Of a stretch of DNA of 64,000 nucleotides, positions 58,910 through 64,000 are shown piece after piece. Both the position numbers and the translations under genes were made by a program. The stretch lies in the NCBI GenBank assembly GCA_034231615.1, contig CM067312.1:1147001-1211000 (forward strand). Reading direction: 5' to 3'. Position 1 is the stretch's first letter. Each line of letters starts with the position of its first letter. The stretch comes from Meghimatium bilineatum. Lineage: Eukaryota; Mollusca; Gastropoda; Stylommatophora; Philomycidae. The notes under the pieces are model-generated. The model saw only the letters and a program-made list of their open reading frames with translations, was not told the DNA's origin and ran no database searches.

Positions 58910-60495
58910 CTGATGAAATATAACAGACATCGCAGTCAAGTGTCTGATGCAATATAACAGACATCGCAGTGAAGTGTCTGATGAAATATAACAGACATCG
59001 CAGTCAAGTGTCTGATGAAATATAACAGACATCGCAGTCAAGTGTCTGATGAAATATAACAGACATCGCAGTCAAGTGTCTGATGAAATATAACAGACAT
59101 CGCAGTCAGGTGTCTGATGAAATATAACAGACATCGCAGTCAAGTGTCTGATGAAATATAACAGACATCGCAGTCAAGTGTCTGATGAAATATAACAGAC
59201 ATCGCAGTCAAGTGTCTGATGAAATATAACAGACATCGCAGTCAAGTGTCTGATGAAATATAACAGACATCGCAGTCAAGTGTCTGATGAAATATAACAG
59301 ACATCGCAGTCAAGTGTCTGATGAAATATAACAGACATCGCAGTCAAGTGTCTGATGAAAGATAACAGACATCGCAGTCAAGTGTCTGATGAAAGATAAC
59401 AGACATCGCAGTCAAGTGTCTGATGAAAGATAACAGACATCGCAGTCAAGTGTCTGATGAAAGATAACAGACATCGCAGTCAAGTGTCTGATGAAATATA
59501 ACAGACATCGCAGTCAAGTATCTGATGAAATATAACAGACATCGCAGTCAAGTGTCTGATGAAATATAACAGACATCGCAGTCAAGTGTCTGATGAAATA
59601 TAACAGACATCGCAGTCAAGTGTCTGATGAAATATAACAGACATCGCAGTCAAGTGTCTGATGAAATATAACAGACATCGCAGTCAAGTGTCTGATGAAA
59701 TATAACAGACATCGCAGTCAAGTGTCTGATGAAAGATAACAGACATCGCAGTCAAGTGTCTGATGAAAGATAACAGACATCGCAGTCAAGTGTCTGATGA
59801 AATATAACAGACATCGCAGTCAAGTGTCTGATGAAATATAACAGACATCGCAGTCAAGTGTCTGATGAAAGATAACAGACATCGCAGTGAAGTGTCTGAT
59901 GAAATATAACAGACATCGCAGTCAAGTGTCTGATGAAATATAACAGACATCGCAGTCAAGTGTCTGATGAAAGATAACAGACATCGCAGTCAAGTGTCTG
60001 ATGAAATATAACAGACATCGCAGTCAAGTGTCTGATGAAAGATAACAGACATCGCAGTCAAGTGTCTGATGAAAGATAACAGACATCGCAGTCAAGTGTC
60101 TGATGAAATATAACAGACATCGCAGTCAAGTGTCTGATGAAATATAACAGACATCGCAGTCAAGTGTCTGATGAAAGATAACAGACATCGCAGTGAAGTG
60201 TCTGATGAAATATAACAGACATCGCAGTGAAGTGTCTGATGAAATATAACAGACATCGCAGTCAAGTGTCTGATGAAATATAACAGACATCGCAGTCAAG
60301 TGTCTGATGAAAGATAACAGACATCGCAGTCAAGTGTCTGATGAAATATAACAGACATCGCAGTCAAGTGTCTGATGAAAGATAACAGACATCGCAGTCA
60401 AGTGTCTGATGAAAGATAACAGACATCGCAGTCAAGTGTCTGATGAAAGATAACAGACATCGCAGTCAAGTGTCTGATGAAATATAACAGACATC
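58893..60495. repeat. 34-bp minisatellite, 47 copies, built from the exon B splice acceptor
   Basis: Forty-seven head-to-tail copies at exactly 34 bp run from the first bases of exon B into the intron. On the minus strand each unit reads intron end GTTATATTTCATCAG followed by exon start ACACTTGACTGCGATGTC. Copies are nearly identical. The common variants are T/C in the intron part (aaatat versus aaagat on the plus strand) and G/C at one exon-derived base (cagtgaag versus cagtcaag). The array therefore offers dozens of almost identical 3' splice sites to the spliceosome. Confidence 0.97.
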
Positions 60496-60559
60496 ACCAG
60501 ATTTAAATGAATCTCTCATTCAGGAGATGAAACAGCAACAAGTCAGAGAAATGTATGTC

Positions 60560-60927
60560 TTGTATATATACTGTGTATTGTCTTATATATACTGTGTATT
60601 GTCTTATATATACTGTGTATTGTCTTATATATATACTGTGTATTGTCTTATATATACTGTGTATTGTCTTATATATACTGTGCATTGTCTTATATATACT
60701 GTGTATTGTCTTATATATACTGTGTACTGTCTTATATATACTGTACATTGTCTTATATATACTGTGTATTGTCTTATATATACTGTGTACTGTCTTATAT
60801 ATACTGTGTATTGTCTTATATATACTGTGTATTGTCTTATATATACTGTGTATTGTCTTATATATACTGTGTATTGTCTTATATATACTGTGTATTGTCT
60901 TATATATACTGTGTATTGTCTTATACT
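60560..60927. repeat. 21-bp minisatellite, about 17 copies
   Basis: The unit is TTATATATACTGTGTATTGT followed by C. The period is a multiple of three, so open frames occur on both strands. Confidence 0.97.
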
Positions 60928-61039
60928 GCATGTGATTCTACTAGTCCACACTTGTTACTGAGCATAAGGCTGAGAGATTGAGTCTCTGTCCCAAGGTAAG
61001 GTATTATACCCAAATTATCTCCAAATATATATGACATTA

Positions 61040-61110
61040 TCTATCCATTTCTTTCTTGGTCTTCCTCGGACTATGTAACCTTATTGTGGATTATTTTATC
61101 CACTTGTGAG
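61040..61110 (-). pseudogene. LINE GRPRKKW scrap
   Basis: The minus strand reads GYIVRGRPRKKWID, the 3'-terminal LINE motif also at 17450, directly beside a 42-bp array. Confidence 0.65.
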
Positions 61111-61335
61111 TGTTCTCTGTAACTTGATTGTGGTTTACTATATCCACTTGTGAGTGTTCTCTGTAACTTGATTGTGGTTTACTATATCCACTTGTGAGTG
61201 TTCTCTGTAACTTGATTGTGGTTTACTATATCCACTTGTGAGTGTTCTCTGTAACTTGATTGTGGTTTACTATATCCACTTGTGAGTGTTCTCTGTAACT
61301 TGATTGTGGTTTACTATATCCACTTGTAGGGAGTT
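61110..61335. repeat. 42-bp minisatellite, 5 copies
   Basis: The core is TATCCACTTGTGAGTGTTCT followed by CTGTAACTTGATTGTGGTTTAC. It is followed by CACTTGTAGGGAGTTGGATG, as the 33.7-kb array is. Confidence 0.95.
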
Positions 61336-61402
61336 GGATGTACCCCATTCTCATGTTTCTCAATATATCCACAACACATGACATAATGTATATTCTATTT
61401 CT

Positions 61403-61655
61403 GATGTCGTGATGGTGTAACATGTCATGATGGTGTAACATGTCATGATGGTGTAACATGTCATGATGGTGTAACATGTCATGATGGTGTAACATGTCAT
61501 GATGGTGTAACATGTCATGATGGTGTAACATGTCATGATGGTGTAACATGTCATGATGGTGTAACATGTCATGATGGTGTAACATGTCATGATGGTGTAA
61601 CATGTCATGATGGTGTAACATGTCATGATGGTGTAACATGTCATGATGGTGTCAC
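61403..61655. repeat. 18-bp minisatellite, 14 copies
   Basis: The unit is ATGGTGTAACATGTCATG; perfectly regular. Confidence 0.98.
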
Positions 61656-61659
61656 ATGT

Positions 61660-62195
61660 CTAATGTGGTAACACCGACAGCTGTTCTCGTGCATTTCAGT
61701 TCACATGTTGCCAGCTTTCACTTGTGTGAAGATATCAGTGTCCAAGTCTGCTATTGTTAACATTTCATTTCACTCTTGACACATTAATGATGAAAGATAA
61801 GATGTTACCCAAATCTGCTGTTGTTATCATAGTCTTGGTAGAAAAAAAACCCTTTGTCATTAGACCTTGACCTTGATCATCGAATGTGTAAGTAATTTTG
61901 GCAGCTGATAACTCACTGAATTTGTGAGTAACTCACTAATTCTACTCTAAACATGTGATTCTCTGTGTGAAAACTATCTAGACATGTGATTCTCTGTGTG
62001 AAAATACTGTCAAAATATTTCAACCGTTAAACAGCTTCTCCTTTTCTAGTGCTTATTTCTTTATTCAATGGGAATGTTTTTTTTCTATTTTCATAATATC
62101 TTTTAGATCTATATACAACATGCACACATGCTTGTGTGTGTATATATATTGTAGCATCTGATATATGTATAGATAAATTATGTTTGGTAAGGTGA
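61660..62195. other. FCHSD intron, no feature recognised
   Basis: A/T-rich with a short duplication (ACATGTGATTCTCTGTGTGA, 61953 and 61982). Confidence 0.5.
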
Positions 62196-62200
62196 GACAC

Positions 62201-62329
62201 TTACCTTCATGATGTCAGGCAGGTCGGTGCTGTAGTACCGTATCTGGTGACACACATACCTGGATGATGTCAGACATTCTTACCTTCATGATGTCAGGCA
62301 GGTCGGTGCTGTAGTACCGTATCTGGTGA
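62201..62329 (-). repeat. 79-bp tandem duplication of exon A 3' end plus donor
   Basis: The 50 bases at 62280-62329 (end of exon A and its GTAAG donor) recur at 62201-62250. A shorter, decayed third copy of the donor-proximal part lies between them, near 62257-62280, with a GTATGT donor. The second full copy has no obvious acceptor of its own except the CAG of its CACCAG. Confidence 0.9.
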
Positions 62330-62412
62330 GCATTAGCTGCAGCTAATGACAAGAGGTACTCATTCCTGGTTGCTGTTTCTTTCACCTCACTAGCTTCAGT
62401 ACGTGCCCGCAG
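62284..62412 (-). CDS. FCHSD2: FCHSD exon A: distal F-BAR helix
   Basis: This 129-nt exon encodes 43 residues from LRARTEASEV to YYSTDLPDIMK, phase 0 to phase 0. The acceptor is CACCAG before 62412 and the donor is AAG/GTAAGA at 62283. The stretch ATRNEYLLSLAAANAH is the most recognisable F-BAR block of FCHSD proteins. Its last 48 bases and donor are repeated 79 bp further into the intron (62201-62250). Reading through the first donor reaches a stop within about 25 codons. Confidence 0.93.
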
Positions 62413-62739
62413 CTGGTGACACAAGCCATACATAGCACTGTCAGTTGACTTCTAGTTACATGGGATACACACATATGTCCTTACTTATAACTGGCATTCT
62501 ACACTAGTACATACACATACATAGCCCTATATGCATACACACAAAAACACACCCATCAAAACACACACACATGTAACACGCAACAATATTGATTAATCAC
62601 ATATTATTGAAGAGATAGGACTGAGAGATAGGAAGAGATAGGACTTAATAAGGCCAATCATTGAGTGACTACAGAGGGAAGAACACAATGATGCTGGAAG
62701 TGATAATGTGTGCATGCAAAGATTGACAGACATAAAGAT

Positions 62740-63085
62740 AACCTGGGGTGAGGGGAGAAAGTGTTATCTCTCTGAACAGTTATGAAGATTACACAATCAA
62801 CCTGGGGTGAGGGGAGAAAGTGTGTCCTCTCTGAACAGTTATGAAGATTACACAATCAACCTGGGGTGAGGGGAGAAAGTGTGTCCTCTCTGAACAGTTA
62901 TGAAGATTACACAATCAACCTGGGGTGAGGGGAGAAAGTGTGTCTGCTCTGAACAGTTATGAAGATTACACAATCAACCTGGGGTGAGGGGAGAAAGTGT
63001 TATCTCTCTGAAAAGTTTCACAATCAACCTGGGGTGAGGGGAGAAAGTGTTATCTCTCTGAAAAGTTACACAATCAACAGTTGTC
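62740..63085. repeat. ~59-bp minisatellite, 6 copies
   Basis: The core is AATCAACCTGGGGTGAGGGG followed by AGAAAGTGTGTCCTCTCTGAACAG; the last two copies are shortened. Confidence 0.95.
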
Positions 63086-63244
63086 TCGGAGTCTGCATAC
63101 TCTTGAATGGCTTCTAGAACAGAGTGTACAGCATTTATGGAAATATCCTGTGTGCTATGATGATGGTTTCTAATCAAGGATGTTCATTGCTTCTATAGAC
63201 TTCTGTCTAATACTTGAGACATTGCTTCTATAGGGCCACATTAA

Positions 63245-63945
63245 GTCATCAGGTGCCATGCCGGCTGGCGTAGGCGGTCATGGTTCTCCACAGCTCTCTG
63301 TCCACATTATTATGTATCAAGATCGTTGTTGTTTCCCTGCCGTGTCAGGTTGTCAAACTGTCTAATATTTTCTCACGTTGTCGCCCTCTGTCTCTGTTGC
63401 CTTCAATTTTGCCTGTTGTGACTAAGTTCTCCAGACTTGCCTGTCTCATGAAGTGACAGAAAAAAGAAGATTGCCTTTTTCTTATATTATTGATTAAGGT
63501 CAGTTTCGCATTTGGCTCGTTCAACACTTCCACATTAGTTTTTCTGGCGGTCCATGGTATTCTCAGCATTCTTCTGTAGAACCACATCTCTATAGCCTCT
63601 AATTTTCCACTTTCCAGTTTGTTTATTGTCCAAGACTCTCACACATACGTTAGTGTAGGAGTTATATAGCACTGCAGAACTCTCTTTCTGACCTCTAATA
63701 ACAAGGCCATATTACACAGTATATTTTCATTTTTCTGAATGTTGTTTTTGCCGGTCCTATTCTGCATCTTATTTCTGTTGAACTTCTTCCATCTGCTGTA
63801 ATAATTGTACCTAGATATTTGAATTGGTGGACCTGTTTTAATACTATATCATTCACTTTGATCTTGCAAGGTGTGGTATTTTGTTTCTTTGAAATAACCA
63901 TTACTTATGTTTTCTTGATATTTAGGAAGAGGCCTTTCTCTTTGC
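63245..63945 (-). pseudogene. LINE RT C-terminal fragment (FKYLGT / WFYRRMLRI type)
   Basis: The minus strand reads VHQFKYLGTIITADGRSSTE, then MWFYRRMLRIPWTARKTNVE, FFCHFMRQASLENLVTTGKI, EGNRDRGRQREKILDSL and a short tail ending SRHGT. This is the complete 3' region of a CR1/RTE-like ORF with a frame break near 63690. Confidence 0.88.
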
Positions 63946-63960
63946 TTTCTGTGACTACTA

Positions 63961-64000
63961 CGAGGCGTGTTCAAATGAAAACGGGACTTGTTACACCACG
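63961..64000 (+). mobile_element. Possible mariner terminal repeat at window edge
   Basis: TA followed by CGAGGCGTGTTCAAATGAAA resembles mariner-family ends (TA, then CGAGGTGTGTTCAAAAAGTA). Only 40 bases are visible. Confidence 0.35.

Noticed and set aside
58893..60495. CRISPR-like array
   Set aside because: Units are directly tandem with no unique spacers, in a eukaryotic intron.
60503..60981. Membrane-protein-like frames (IYTVYCL repeats)
   Set aside because: A 21-bp repeat read in phase; both strands are open equally.
61226..61644. Histidine-rich (MLHHHD)n protein
   Set aside because: Translation of an 18-bp repeat; no independent evidence of expression.

Overview
This window looks like animal nuclear DNA. 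The signs are one large spliced gene with canonical GT-AG introns, many decayed non-LTR retrotransposons, a Penelope-like element, hAT, pogo and piggyBac relics, tRNA-derived SINEs, and very many tandem repeats. The transposon mix and the gene's sequence fit a lophotrochozoan, most likely a mollusc, but the species cannot be fixed from the sequence alone. By hand tally, more than a third of the window is minisatellite.

The only clear host gene is on the minus strand, from 62412 down to 28700. I could join fourteen exons with matching phases and canonical splice sites. They encode about 1042 residues of an F-BAR and double SH3 domain protein (FCHSD1/FCHSD2, fly Nervous wreck). The visible part runs from the middle of the F-BAR domain through coiled coil, SH3-1, SH3-2 and a proline-rich linker to a long Ser/Gln/His-rich last exon ending in -ESLV, a class I PDZ-ligand-like end. 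The N-terminal part of the F-BAR domain lies beyond the high-coordinate edge.

Layout. 1-6880: tandem arrays, two pogo-like MITEs and RT relics. 6880-9880: the best preserved mobile element, a 5'-truncated RNase H-bearing LINE with five frame breaks. 9880-12200: mostly unassigned DNA with small arrays. 12207-15203: a uniform 28-bp satellite of 107 copies. 15200-25280: LINE fragments on both strands, a SINE and a hAT MITE each inserted into a minisatellite, and many arrays. 25281-28588: an apparent hAT-type element that has swollen with minisatellites. 28700-62412: the FCHSD gene, whose introns hold arrays, a Penelope-like element with inverted terminal repeats, LINE and piggyBac relics, and SINEs. 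62440-64000: an array and another LINE 3' end.

The most interesting feature is the meeting of minisatellites and splice sites in the FCHSD gene. A 34-bp unit holding the 3' splice site and the first 19 bases of one exon is repeated 47 times in tandem. Another exon has four tandem 5' splice sites, the first three 27 nt apart and in frame. A third exon has its 3' end and donor duplicated. A fourth has an in-frame TAG directly before its best donor, so splice-site choice would decide whether the PDZ-ligand tail is made.
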